Positions 1-13,000 of a stretch of 64,000 bases of DNA are shown here, piece after piece. Positions within the stretch are counted from its first letter, which is position 1, and every line of letters begins with the position of its first letter. A model generated the notes under the pieces. It was not told the DNA's origin. It did not search any database and saw nothing but the letters and a program-made list of their open reading frames with translations. Source of the stretch: Atherinomorus stipes (Eukaryota > Chordata > Actinopteri > Atheriniformes > Atherinidae); the NCBI GenBank assembly GCA_023101725.1, contig JALJCO010003429.1, forward strand, positions 62,001-126,000. The letters are read 5' to 3'. A program made the translations under genes and the position numbers.

Positions 1-259
1 AGATGCGAGCTAATAAGAGTGATGACAGACTGCTTTATTAACAAATACACTGACTAATCAGCTTATTGGGATCTTAATAGGGGCAGATGGTCTCTCTACA
101 GTTGTTCGTAGCATCATCTTCACCACGTCGTCAGCAACGTGTTCATTAATTTCCCTCGGAGAATCCATTCAGTTAACTGTTTTCTTTACCCACTTGCAGT
201 TAAAAAAAAAAGTTCTTAAAATTAGTCAAATATAACCTGTAAAACAACACAGGATACGT

Positions 260-477
260 CAGTGTTATTCAGTCCTGGTACTCGGGTACCACTGCCCTCC
301 CTGCATGTGTTCAAGCTTTCCATACTTAAACACACCTGGCTCAAATGAATGGCTCATCAGCAGGCTTGCAAAGAACATGATGAGTTGTTCAATTCATTTG
401 CAGCAGGTGTGCTGAAGTTAGTAAGACCCAAAACATGCAGGGCAGTGGTACCCAAGGACCAAGATTGAGAAACACTG
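260..477. mobile_element. Short inverted-repeat MITE, hAT-like
   Basis: The ends CAGTGTT...ACCACTGCCC and GGGCAGTGGT...AACACTG form imperfect terminal inverted repeats of about 38 bp. CAGTG ends suit hAT-type non-autonomous elements. It has no coding capacity, and I cannot see a clean 8-bp target duplication, so the exact ends are uncertain. Confidence 0.65.
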
Positions 478-549
478 CACTACACCATTTGTTAACAGAT
501 AAAAACTAATCCAAAATGCAGAAATACACGTAAAACTAAATAGATTCAA

Positions 550-553
<4 letters not shown>

Positions 554-580
<27 letters not shown>
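554..580 (+). repeat. Poly-A tract
   Basis: A run of about 25 A. Similar runs occur at 16255-16282, 33969-33987, 51010-51034 and 61947-61967. Confidence 0.95.
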
Positions 581-912
581 TAGAAAAAAACCCAAACCTT
601 AGCAGCAACAACTTTAGGTAATCATTTATCTAAAAGTGTATTTATAAATAAAAAAATAAAAAAAATCAATGAATAAATTCTTATTAATACCCTCTGAAAA
701 ATGCCCAGGGAAATCAAAAATTCTGCCAGGGTATGTCAACAATATAAAGGTAACTCTCACTGAGACATGAGGTCATTTAGAGTGACCCGTTTTGAATATA
801 CTGTCAAAAAAGCGTGTTAAAACATGCTATAGTAATTACAGTTCATGTAACCAAGTAACTAAAAACAGATGAATGAATAAAAATAAGATGAAAAGGACAG
901 TAGCACCTAAAT

Positions 913-1133
913 CAGGGGTGCCCCAAGTCCAATCCTTGTGAGCTACTATCCTGCATGTTTTGGTTGCATCTCTTCTCCAACACACCTGGATCCAATAAAT
1001 GGCTCGTTACCAGCTAGGCAGAGCTGAATGACATGCACATGAGAGAATTGGCCATTTGATTCAGGTGTGTTGGAGAGCGTGTGTTCTAAAAATTGCAGGA
1101 TATAGCTGTCAAGGACCAGACTTGGACACCCCT
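913..1133. mobile_element. Short hAT-like MITE with CAGGGGTG ends
   Basis: It starts CAGGGGTGCCCCAAGTCCA and ends CTTGGACACCCCT, with an internal GCAGGATA / TATCCTGC inverted pair. This resembles a very common teleost hAT MITE. It is about 220 bp and non-coding. The target duplication is unclear. Confidence 0.7.
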
Positions 1134-1139
1134 AAACTA

Positions 1140-1829
1140 AGGGTGCGTCCCAATACACCCCCTAGCCCTACTTTTTAGCCCTGCCCCTAAATTTTGCACG
1201 TTCCTGTGAAGGTAGGCTGTCTCAATCCCTCTTTGCATGTAGGGGAAGTGGATATAACGAGGGGTAGGGGGTATGAATCTAGCCCTTCAGAGCGAGGGAC
1301 GTCAGATGCTGACTTGCTGTTGAAGGGCCAGAGGAAAGGGTTAGAGAGCTGTACGTCATTACGAATTAGACAACAGCAACCTCCGGAGAGCGACAGGACT
1401 CGGGGAAGAAAACTCAAATGTACAGATTACACATTTGTTCATTACGTTAGCCAGACTAGCCACGCTAGCTAGGCTAAAATACTGATGATAAGCTTGCGAA
1501 GGATTTTCGGCAGTTAACAAGAGACAACAGTCGTCATGGCGACTTCTTCCCCGTGTGGTTGTTTTGTTTATTAATCAACCGAAGCATGATGAATGATGAA
1601 AAAAAGAAAAACGACCACAACTTTTAACTCTGTGTTGTTGCTGGGTTTGTCGTTATGGTGAGACGTGTGCAGACATCACCACGCAGTTGCTTACGTGCCT
1701 AAACGTAAGTGGTGTCCCAATTCCTAGAGAATATCACAAAGCCCTACCCTTGTGGTTTCAATTCGAGGGTGTAGTGATAGTGGGCGAGGGCTAGTGGTTG
1801 AAAGTAGGGGGAACATTGGGATTGGGCCT
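1140..1829. mobile_element. Inverted-repeat DNA element of about 690 bp
   Basis: The left end (AGGGTGCGTCCCAATACACC, then CTAGCCCTAC) is complementary to the right end (AGGGCTAG, then ATTGGGATTGGGCCT). Internal blocks near 1705-1800 repeat the CCCAATTCC and TAGCCCTAC themes. No transposase is visible. The superfamily is not certain. Confidence 0.55.
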
Positions 1830-4800
1830 AAATGTTCACAGGACAGCCGTCCAACAACACTTTCTTCATTGTCCTTAGAACATATTTGAAACTCTTCATT
1901 TCAATTAAGCTGCACAGCTTCAGGCCCTGTTGTAATTTGTTCCAAGTATATGTAGCATTGTATGAAAATGCCATGTAGATAATAAAATTACAGAGGTAGC
2001 AATCACATTCTTCTTTTGATCATCTCTTTTCGCACAAATGAGAAGAAAAACATTAAATCTAAATACAAGAAAACAAATTAGCAGAAAACAAAATTAGTCG
2101 AAAACAAGATTTTAAAGTGAAGAGCTCTGTCATGTATGGTGCACAGGCATCATCGACTGCATAGATCCTGACTTGCAACACTTCAGTAGAAAAAAAAATG
2201 GCATATGTTGAGATGAGTAGAGTTAATCTGGATATTCCAGAGTAACATGTAGCGTGCTAACTAAGGTCCATAGAAGCAGAGATGTGGCTTCAACCAGGGT
2301 TTAGCAGGTTTTCTGAGCTTTCCTTTATCACTATGGGGTTCAATCAGTGGAGGCATTCACTCCTGACAACTTATAATCTCTTATGAGCTTTTCATTTTCT
2401 TTTTTAAAGCCTTTTCAAACTGGTGGGCAGCAGCTTCTTTAAGATCTTTGCTAATTTATTTCCTCTTCAGAATTGTGTCGACACACCTGAATGCTTCAGC
2501 CGCCCAAATCTCTGCTTTATGGAGATGCTTTTACCTACTGATGGATCAATAAGTGACAAAAAAATAAGAAATGAGTATTTGATCAGAGACACCTTGCTGC
2601 TACTCACTCTTAATGCAGCAAGGTTGTTTACCACATGCAGCTGCATTTTAGCTTAGCTTTAGTTTTAACTCATATAAAGTAAAATTTACACAACCATAAT
2701 GTTTTTCATTTGGGGCAAATCATGTTTTTTTCCATAAAAAAACTGAAAGATGGTGTTGAGGCCCTAAGTATCTGTTTTTGTATGTTTTAGTCTCAGTAAC
2801 AAAGTATAAAATCCAAAAGCAAGAAAAATCATATTTGTAAATGGGGTGAAATTGAGTTCAGGGGAGAAAAGGATCCAAGTTCTCTTAACTTGCCCAGACA
2901 TGGAGAGAGAGAGAAAAATATTATAAAAAGGAGGACACCTCACAAGAAAGACAAGAGGTGCAAGACTCGCATAAATTTACTCCACTTGACAACCACCACT
3001 GGGCACAATTTCTCTGTTTCACAGCTGGCCACTGGAAACCAGAGCAAGTCAACAGTTTGGTGAAAGAGAAAGAGCCAGGGAAACAAAGGAGGGAAAGAGA
3101 TTACACAGGGGCACTGCATCACTTCTTGACGGAAGGGCACAAATGTCCAGCAGGGAGGGGAATTGGCAGGGACATTTTAGGGTTGTGGGGCTGCTGGAGA
3201 GAGAAGATTCACGGTGTGAGAAGAATGACATGGGCTGCGAGGAGTGCCTGCCCTGCAGAGGCTGTGGAGTCTGGCATGTTAATGGACCACTTGAGACGGG
3301 AAGACTGCAGGTGAAGAGACAAACTCAGATGTTGTGACTGTTGCAATCAGACCACTGTTGTGCCGATTGGGCATGCACGGTCTGAAATTTGATATTAAAA
3401 CAGTCCCTGAAATGACCATAGAAGATAGAAGATACTAACTGTGCTGAACAGCTGTGTAAATTTACACATCTTTAATAAAAAACATCCAGGGCCAAATTTA
3501 GATTCTAAACCATATTTTTGTGCTCACTAAAGAGGCCTGCTGTGTAAAATTAGCAGCTCATTTGTTTTATTCTCTTACACTTTTGTTCTTAAAGCTCATT
3601 TTGAGCTGTCAGCATCACAAGATGACCTAATTTCTATAAACTGCTGCTAAAACGTCTATGTGCACAAGCATAAAAAAAGATGTCTTGAAATAAAAAAAAA
3701 CCTGCATTTTTCTTTAAAAATATTAAAAATATTTAAAAACAAACACTGAGCTTAAATATTACACAGTTAATGAGTACTGTCCACATTAAACTGTTACTTT
3801 ACCTTCACTTACTACCATCCTGGACCAAAGACAAATCCTTAAGATGTTATCTCACTGATAGCCCGCTCTGGCTATTTTTAACAATGCTGCTGTTTGCTTT
3901 TTATCTCAAACTACAGAAACATTAATCAGAAGGCTGTAGGCTATGAGTGCATCAGCACAACTTGACTGATACAGCTCTGATTGAGCTTTTAACGACTACA
4001 GAAATTACTTGGTAGTTTCTACTTGTCCACATCACACTTTCAGTATTCAGGCTAGGCTGGAAGGATTAGTTACACATATGATCCTCAGTGTGACTTATTT
4101 GAAATTACTTCATCATGGTTAGCAAATTTAGGCACGTATTTACACCAAGGAACAGGGTGAAAATCACCTGCGGTGGACTTAATTTGCTCTGCTGAAATCC
4201 CCACTAGATATAAATGTATAGAAATGTCTTCAGTATAATGTTTATGCAAGTTGCAGTCACATTATGCATGCCCAACCAGAGCACGGAAAAATGGCCGAGT
4301 AAAAAAAACTGCATGTCAAAAAATATTCCAGTCAAACAGAGTCTGAGTAAATCGTAGAAATTATCCTGGGAGAGTTGTGCCAGGAGCTTTGGCTGCATTT
4401 GAGGAGAGGAAACTGGTTTGCAAAAGCCAGAAATATTGTTTTTCCTCAGATTACTTCTGAATGACAACACTTTTACTTGGAAGTGTGTGCTTACATTACT
4501 TCTCCACTCCGCTTGTTGATGTTTCAATCCCTGACAGTGTGCACCTGTCTCCCGTCTCGTTTTCTTTTCCCTCCCGTTTCCTTGCTCCTAAGGTGTTGTG
4601 ATGCCGCGCTCTCTTGCAGGCTAATTACCTGTGTCGCTCTGGGAGGAGATGAGGGGAGATCCCCAAGCAGAAGTGGCAGCTGTCTTGGCCTCTCCAGTCA
4701 GCTGTAAATTCCCCTCCCCCAACTCAAAGTGTGAGATGAGTGCTGGTATTACTGACAAGAAATCATGTTGAGGCCACCTCACTTCACTACATCAATTCCA

Positions 4801-6886
4801 GTAAATCCAGGAAGACAAGGAACAAGAAGTGTAGTTATTCTCCTCCTGTTACTGCATGCCCTTACACTGATCTGACTTCTGCTATTCTTATTTTCACGGC
4901 TCAACATCTTACCAGAGGGGTTCAGGTCTCAGGTGAAATGGCTAAACAATGCTACAGTTTTGTTTTAGCACTGCAACATTACACCCTTGCGAGCACATGG
5001 ATCACCTCTGTGGCGTGGTTACACTTACATGCTCACATGCACAGTGAGGCGCTCCTGTTTCTGTCAGCTGGCTGCTGCTGCTGTTTGTGTCGGTACGCCG
5101 CTGTCTTATGCAGATTCCATGATGCTTTCTGTTTGCTTCACATCTGTATGTAGCAGCTGGATGTCAAGAGATATGCCTGGTCTTATTTTTCATGAATTAT
5201 TTTCTTTATGAATTCCTTATTGTTTAAAATGTAATTGTAATCACTGCTATGATTACGGCAGCTTAGTCTGTTTCCCTTTGTCATCCTCCCCCCCGTCTGT
5301 CAGGTTCAGCATTTATAGTTTACAGCAGGGGAAAAATTATTAGAAACACAAATAGAATAATACTGGAAAGGATTTTAATGATCATGGGCAGGCATATATG
5401 CGATGCCTCGCTTGGGAGAACACATCTGTCCAGCACAATTTGGCACACACAGACCACCATTCTGTATGTTACTGTATGATGCTGGACAGAACATGGGTTC
5501 GACTGAAAAAAAGAAATATCAAAGGAATGGGTTATTTTTAAATTGTTCTGAAATGTCAGCAAGACTAAGGAGATGAGGACGAATTTGTTGATCAGATCTA
5601 AAACCTAAAAAAGACATCATTACAGAAAGAGAGACTAAATAAGGTTAATTTAAAGATGTGTGTTTCTGTAGATGGAACAGAGCAGACTTTACATTGTGGA
5701 AATTCCGATATTCTGATGTTTGTAATTTCTAACAAGCCAGTGGAGGAGAGTCCCGCACTGTGTGTTGGTCTGCTGGGGGAGCAGCATTAGTCCCAAAGAT
5801 GACAGCAAATGAGCATTTTATTCATAATTATAAAACGGGTGTTTCTCATTCTTAAATAAGATTGGCTGAGCTGCGTTTCAAGCCCGTGGTAAAACTGTAA
5901 CCCACACGTAGATCCAGTAGACTGCAGCACAAAATATCCTTGCGCCAGCATAAACAGATAATAAGTTGCTTAGCAACCAACTGCTTCGTGTTCAACCAAC
6001 TCATTGGATTACATTTGTTTAAAGACTTTTGTAGACTTTGTGGTGAATTTTGATATTCTGGGTGTCCTGAGCCTGGATGAGTGGTTGGAGATGACAGCGC
6101 AGATTTCATCGCGGGCATGCTGCCTCGCATTTGCAAAGCAGCCGACATCATATACAGTATCTGCACATAAACACCTGCTGCCAAACGCACATCACTGTTT
6201 CTCCAAACATTATTTTTACAGCATTATTGATGGAAGTAACAACATTAATGAGTCCAGATAGCCTGAACTGATGAGAGCAAATGGCCTATGTGTAGTTGGA
6301 TAGATAGTGATTGAATGATGGGCGGGTAGGAGGAGTTTGCTGCGCTGCTTACATGGAGGGAAAAGCGTTTGTAGGTGGAAAAAGGCTTTAACAAAACAAA
6401 TGACGCATTGATCTTGATCTGAGCGGGTCATCTGTCTGATCGCCGTTTTAAACAAGTGAAAACTCCTCTGACCCGGTTCACAGCGTGATCCAGAGTACAT
6501 ACAGGTCGCATATATGATCAGAGCATTTTTTGTCGCAGGCAGTGATGTTTCAAACCTTAAAACCCTGGTTATTAATGTCTAAACGCATTTGCATAAACGA
6601 GGTAAACTAAATTTTCATTTGGTCGAAGTTTTTGAAATGAAGTTTTTTTAATGACAAAAAATAAATAAGTAGATCAAAAAACTAAAATGAAATAATATCT
6701 GCGTTTACGTGGTGATGACAGGCCAAATCGGAGGAAATATCTTCGTTTTATGAGATACCCTCCTACTTGTGGACAAGCTGAGTTGCTTAGCAACCATGCT
6801 GTCCACTCAATCTTATGTGGTGGGAGAACAAATAGTTCTCCATTGTATTATTTCATTATTACCCATGAATTCTTTATGAAATGAAA

Positions 6887-7290
6887 TGAAAGATACTTTA
6901 TTCATCCCAGAAGGGAAATTCAGTATTGTAAAAGCTAACTTTTTTTTTTTTTTTTTTTAAATAAACAAAAAAGTCAGTCAGTCTTGTTCTTTAGGGTGAT
7001 GGTTGCTGGCAGGAATGAATTTCTGTATCTCTCCGTCCTACAGCAAACTTGACGCAGCCTCCCACTGAACACACTCTGTTGATTCTTCACCGTGTTGTGG
7101 AGAGGATGGGAAGTGTCCTCCATCATCTTCATCAGCTTGTGCAGCATTCTTTTTTAAATGATCAGCTCCAGCGGCTCCAGAGTTCTCCCCAGCACAGAAC
7201 CAGCTTTCTTGATCAGCTAGTTTAGTTTAGTTGTTTAGTTTCTTCAAGTCTCTGATTCTGATGCTGCTTCCCCAGCAGATGGCTGCAAAG
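6887..7290. mobile_element. Fragment resembling a fish non-LTR retrotransposon tail
   Basis: It opens with AGATACTTTATTCATCCCAG and GGGAAATTCAG, a phrase very common near the ends of dispersed teleost retroelements, followed by a T-rich tract and about 300 bp of related-looking sequence. The family is not determined. Confidence 0.4.
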
Positions 7291-7364
7291 CTAATTTTTA
7301 TTTTTGTATGTGTGTATTTATTTTTATTTATTTTATAGGCAATATGTAAAGTTACCGTTTTATA

Positions 7365-7438
7365 AAAGCAATAAGCCCCAAGAAGCCGTGGGTAACAGCG
7401 GTTTTACAAACCCACGGTTTCTCGGGGCTTATTGCTTT
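7365..7438. repeat. Hairpin: 29-bp arms, 16-base loop
   Basis: Arm 7365-7393 pairs with arm 7410-7438 with two mismatches, both of which would be G-U pairs in one RNA strand. The arms read AAAGCAATAAGCCCC...GTGGGT. It is probably the remnant of an inverted-repeat element; a small-RNA precursor is possible but unproven. Confidence 0.8.
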
Positions 7439-7658
7439 ATTCTTCAACACTTGGGATGTTTGATCCCAGTAGGGAGAAAGGAAGTTACAGAGCAAACTGC
7501 TGTCTATCATGGACGATCCATCCGACCTCATCCACGACACCAAAACAACCCGACACATTACACTAGTCTCATTTTGTTGTGTATTACTGCTACAGTTCAT
7601 TTTACTTTTTCACCGTTTTGTTGCCGAGACAGAAAGATTCCCCCTGAAGATTCTACCT

Positions 7659-7710
7659 ATCCATCCATCCATCCATCCATCCATCCATCCATCCATCCAT
7701 CCATCCATCC
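7659..7710 (+). repeat. (ATCC)n microsatellite
   Basis: About 13 near-perfect copies of the four-base unit CCAT. It makes a spurious Ser/Ile/His/Pro reading frame that is not a gene. Confidence 0.98.
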
Positions 7711-9914
7711 AACTGACCACAGGACAGAAAAATATTAAAAAACATTAGAAGCATTAATGCTGAAATGTACAAAATTCCATCATATTCAGTCAAATTTTAG
7801 AAATAGTTCCATCAAAAGGAAGCGCTGATGCTGCCAAATTGAGAAATGTGTCTTGTGCTACTACGAGACACATAACTGACATCAGTGATCAAGACGACGT
7901 ACATCGCAGTTACTTGATAAAAATTTACATTTATTACAACACCTGCTGTTATTCATAGTCTCTTTTGTCAACATTTGCTTAAGTAAAGTTGTCTCTGGGT
8001 TCTCCAATTTCAAATGGATGGGATCAAGGAGAAATCGTTAAGGAAATAACCATCATTTGAAAAAAGGCATGATCAGCGCATCCCTTGAGAACAATCTGTA
8101 GAGTGGAGAGATGAAAAATGCCTAAGTGGAGCATCTGCAGGGAGAATAAACAAGCAATTTTCCAACATAAAAAAAAAAAGAAATCTGGCTGATGTCACGC
8201 ATGGAGAAGCGATTTGCCTGAGCAGGACAGCAGAGGGGAGACGGCAGCCAAAGTGATAAAGTGAAACCACCTGAGAGAACGAATGTTGCCAATCAGAGGC
8301 AATTATATGCTGCAACACAACAGCTTAACTCCCACTGTAACTAAACTCTCAGCATGGCTAATCTGTCGATCAAAGGCAAAGCTGAACATCTCAACAACCC
8401 TGTCTACAGAAGAACCACAGCAGGCCGTGCAGTGATATTAAACTTCTCTCCAAAGCCTGGGTGGAGAAGTGAAGGGTAGGAAATGTAAATAGATACAAGC
8501 CTGGGGGAATCTGTGGTAGCACAACCCACATAACGATCTGTCAGTTTAATAGTGTGTGGGAGAGTAAGAGTAAGGATGGAGAGAAATGTTCTCTCTCCCT
8601 GTTCATTAATAGTCACAGAAAAGAGATTTATGGATGTACAGCATCTGTCATTAACAGGCCGAAGAAGGCCATAAAAAGAAGAGAGGGATATGTATGCCGG
8701 GATGTATTTTTGGCGTTGGAATGTGGTCAGAGCTTGATGAAAATCATTTTGTGGCCATTTCAGCCATCCATTATATTTTCTCTGAGGCTGAAAATTTCAT
8801 TTGCTCATGAGTAGAATCCAATATCTGCTTTAATGCAATGCTGCAGCGCGTATATAAATACCCAACAGTAATATCCCAAGTATAACCACCCTCTCGCAGC
8901 ATAAACTCAAATATTTACACAGGAAATGACAAACTACGCATATTCAGGTGTTTTAAAAGCATCAACCCCAACCTCGGCCACCATAGCGTGGCGACTCTCT
9001 TTTAAGACTATTTTCTAACCATTTTTGATGCAGCTCCCAACGGAGGCAGCAGGCTGCAGTGGTTCAATACACCATGACACCAATTAGCGGGGTAAATAAT
9101 GGCACGGTCGGCAGAAGCATTCCCACTGCGACTTCCCCACCTCGCTGATCTCCCTAGGCCGGTCTTATCAAAGCAGCTTTTCTTCACAGCCTGAAATTGA
9201 AGATCAAAAGGGCAGCACTAACTCATCAATGCCTGGGCCTCTTCCCTACAGCAGTGGATAAAGTGCTCAATAACCAGGGCACATTATCACCGGCCTGTCT
9301 GCACCAGCGTCATCCGTAAGGAAAAAGAAAATAAAATTGACAGAAAATGGTGTCGCGAACACAGTCATTTTCCTGACCAGTCAGCGTGAAGCCAGAGCAC
9401 TGAAAGTCATCCAAGGCAGTACCGGACCCGTTTGCACTCTGAACTCCTAATATGCCTCTCAGTGTGACAATCAATACCCTCTTTTTTTCTTTGATAAAAC
9501 CAGTTTTTTTGTCCAACTAGGCAGCTATATATGCATGCGTGTCCACTTGCATTAACGCTCATGTTTGTAATGATGGGTGACAAGCCTGTTTTCACTCAGA
9601 GGTCAGTGAGCTGCAGCGGGAAGGAGGTGCAAGAGCTGAAGAGGAGCCCTCAGGCTTAAACAGCATTCTGCAGTGGAGAAGCTTATCTGTGAGACTGGGT
9701 GTGTGTGTGTGCAGCCAAAGAAAACAGTGTGTGGGCAACAGCACTCCAGTTAGGCTGCTGATCACTTACAGAGCATCTAAGATGAGCAACAAAGCACTTA
9801 CAGGCTGTGCATAAGCTGTAGAGAATGGTTGATGGGTTTCCTTTTCATGAAAAATAATGAGAATCATAAAGTTAACATGCAAATCAGAGAGGAATATTTC
9901 TAATTTTAGCTTAC

Positions 9915-10084
9915 CCGTGCAGCTCCTTGAGAGAAACTGAGATCTTGACATTGTGTCCAAGCACATGAAGAGCTGTGAGAATGTCGGCCCATTGCACCAT
10001 CTCACCCAGGGGACCCCCCTTCAGCACCTTGGGACTGAAAACATCCCCAGACTCCTCCGTCAGAAATCCGACGTGGACTAGAAT
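9915..10084 (-). CDS. mgat5b: mgat5b coding exon 8 (start of GT18 catalytic region)
   Basis: The exon is 170 bases (phase 0 to 2), residues 282-337 plus two bases. It starts ILVHVGFLTEESGDVFSPKV, then LKGGPLGEMVQWADILTALH, and ends VSLKELH. It is almost identical to the MGAT5B block at the same place. The acceptor is gcattcag and the donor is CACGG|gtaagc. I searched positions 1-9914 by eye for the expected next exon (a DLIYTDYHGLQQ-like block) and did not find it. Confidence 0.95.
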
Positions 10085-13000
10085 CTGAATGCAGACGGAA
10101 ACAACTAAAGTCAAGGCAATGCAGTGTGCAGAGATTTGAATAGTGCAACGTGTGAAAGACGAGCCACTCTTTTCCACCAATTTTCAACTTTCTACAAAAA
10201 AAAATCTCCAGCTCTGCTGGGTGAATAACCAAGGTGTTCTGAGAGCAATTTTCACAGCCTGTTCAGATATTTGGCACAGATCAGTGATGTCAGATTTTTA
10301 ATATAATTGAGTATTTAATCAATGCAAAAAAAAAAAAAGACTGACAGCATCTTCACACCAACAACTCCTAGAAAATACAATCAACTGTGCATAAAGCTGA
10401 CATAAAAATGGACCCATGAAGTGCTAATTGATATGCAGAACGATACATGAGCAGTTTAATTGCTGATGGGGAAGGATATAATTCCCAGGCTGTTAAATAT
10501 TTAATGAAATTAGATTTCTCAACAGATGGTGGCACTTGTTTTTTTGTTGGAGTTTTTTGTCCTTTTTACTCCGGCAACACATTTGTCTTGGAAAAACTTG
10601 AGGAAAAAAAGGAACATGATTCATCAACCACATGACACTAAGTATATCTATTGCTACCTGAAACCTTTTATCAGGCTCTTACTAAAATGCTTCAAAAATT
10701 AAAACTGTAATCACAGATAAGTGTGTTATTGTGATATTGAAGGATATTACAAATCTTTAAAACCTTGTTACTTGTTTCTAAGATAAGTTTTAAAGTTGTA
10801 AGTGGACAGTATTAGCGGTTTTTCATTTTTCTATCTAAAGTCATTCTCAATGAAGTATCTGGAAAATGGGGTTCTATTATTTTGTGGAGTTGCATGCAGA
10901 GGCATTTTTTATGACCTATGAAGTGATCAGATGTGTTAATTTGCCTGATAAGGGGTTAAATGCCACAAATAATTTCAGGGTGACGGCCAATTTCCAATCG
11001 CACACAAAGCTGACAGTTTAAAATAAGGTGTGTGGCAATTCTATCAAGTTTTCAGGCTGGCAAATATCTTAAATAATTTATTCTCAACCAGTGCCAGCTG
11101 GGTTTAGTTCAGGTTCTGATTATACATATTAAAGCTGGTTGGGTTTAGAATTTAGGATTTTGGGGTTTGGTTAAGCATTGCAGATGTTGAGGCTTAAAGA
11201 TGTGGAAAATCCATGTCAGTGGTTTAAAAAAAAAAGTGCTTCACATGAGACAGGCAACAGCAGGGGAATTAGAGGCAAAGTCAACAAACTTGCACTTCTG
11301 CCCACATGTCACAGGTGGTGTTGCTGTTGGCAGCGGTACTGAGGATAAAGAGCACACCGTGCAGCGTCTAAATGGACTGAAGTGACATTTACAGCTCAGT
11401 TTATACGCTGTTCAATGTGCTACAGTTGACCATTTAATTAGCTGTCTGGGCTGCAAACTGATGTTAGCGGTGCACTTTTTCCTCACTGAACATCAGTGTT
11501 GTCGCTCTGTCATGAAGCTTGGGGGAAAGACATGAGTCCAAGTGTCAGGTATGATGAGAAGTTTCTGGCAGGAAGACTGGTGCAACTTCATGTTCAGAGT
11601 CTGTGCAGCAGGCAGATGTCTGGTTCGTTGTGCATCAATGGTGACATTACTTTGCAAATGCAGGTTGTTTTAAACAAATAAATGTAAATAAAACCAGAAA
11701 AGATCAAAGGTGAATTTAGATCCCTTCAGATCCTTGAAACACAATTATTTACAGAGCAAATTTAAAAAAACACCCCCCAAAAAAACATGTTCAAATTTCA
11801 TCCAAAAGGGAAAAAGTGTTACAGTGAAACCACAATGATTATCACATCACCAAGCCTCATAAATTGGATTCTTCAGTAAAAGCTGGAAAGACACTGCAAA
11901 TGTCAAAGCAGACAAAGATGGAGTGGGCTGACATGTTCTGTGAAACATCTCTCTTCCACAAAAAAAATCACTCCCTTTCTGTTTTCTCAACAGCACTAAG
12001 TGTTTGAATGATGGAGGCCGAGCCTGCAGGGTTGGGCTAATGGACAGTAACCATTACTGTCAAACACGTCCATTACAGCAAACAAAGCCAATTCCTGCAA
12101 TGGGGAAGAAGCTCATTTTAAAAAAATGCTATTAATGGAGTTAACTTTGAGCGATGTAACAGAAACACACAGACACACGAGCTGTGCAAGGTCTTGTTGG
12201 CACATTTACAGCAAAACTGTAAATACTTTTTTTTTTTCATGGCTCATCTATTGAACTTCTTTCAGCTACACAGATTTCACTGGGACTCTACATATTCGGA
12301 GTAAAAACATCTTTGGCTCCAAAACAGCATGATGAGAAACAATTATGGCAGCGTACCCTGAATGCGTTGTGTGCATGCACACTGGCTTGAACTGGATTTT
12401 TTTTTATTTTTTTTTACTTTTTTTAAATGAAATGTCTGCACATTAAATTACTGTATATTTTTTTGATGGAATGGTACTTTTAAAAAGGTTTGTAGCAGAC
12501 AATGTGCCCCACCTACAGTGCTCACTGGCTCATCAACATATCAAACAGCCACAGAAATATCAACGTAGGCAATCCAGAGGAAAGTTGAGACTCACTTCAT
12601 GGTGTGGGCGTTCTGCACAATGCAGTGTTATTATATACCATAACTGACATTAATTAGAAAAATACAAAGCAGCCAACTTTTTCTTTTTTTTTTATGAAAA
12701 AGACTTTGCAAGGTTAATTTCATTTATATTCCATCATACCGTGAAGGTTTAAAAACATAAAAGGAAAGATCAAATGCCACAGTCTTTTCATCAGACATGT
12801 GTTCCAGCAGGCGAAGCTCTTTCCTTGACACTTGCTGGAAATGTTCCGTGGAAATGTCGCTGGTGAAAGTGCACTAAAGCCAATAAATGCCTGTGAGGGG
12901 TTCCTCCCTGTCATTATCTGCTAACGCCTTTAACTCAGCATAGTGTGATTCACACCAGGCTGCTAAAGATAAGAGGAGAAAATATTAGTCCAACAAAATG

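Larger units (their letters stand above)
1..9914 (-). other. mgat5b intron 8, 5' part (continues beyond the window)
   Basis: At least 9.9 kb of a phase-2 intron. It carries three inverted-repeat elements in the first 1.8 kb, a repeat tail at 6.9-7.3 kb, a long hairpin at 7.4 kb and an ATCC microsatellite at 7.66 kb. The spans 1.9-6.8 kb and 7.8-9.9 kb show no exon or repeat that I can name. Confidence 0.75.

Noticed and set aside
4740..5153. 137-codon open frame in intron 8
   Set aside because: No similarity that I recognise, biased composition, and it lies inside an intron without splice signals that would make it an exon.
7304..7748. Open frames over the ATCC repeat
   Set aside because: Their length comes from the microsatellite, which has no stops in these frames.
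1..9914. The next mgat5b exon (DLIYTDYHGLQQ-like) in the left end
   Set aside because: Looked for its reverse complement by eye and found no match; it should lie beyond base 1.
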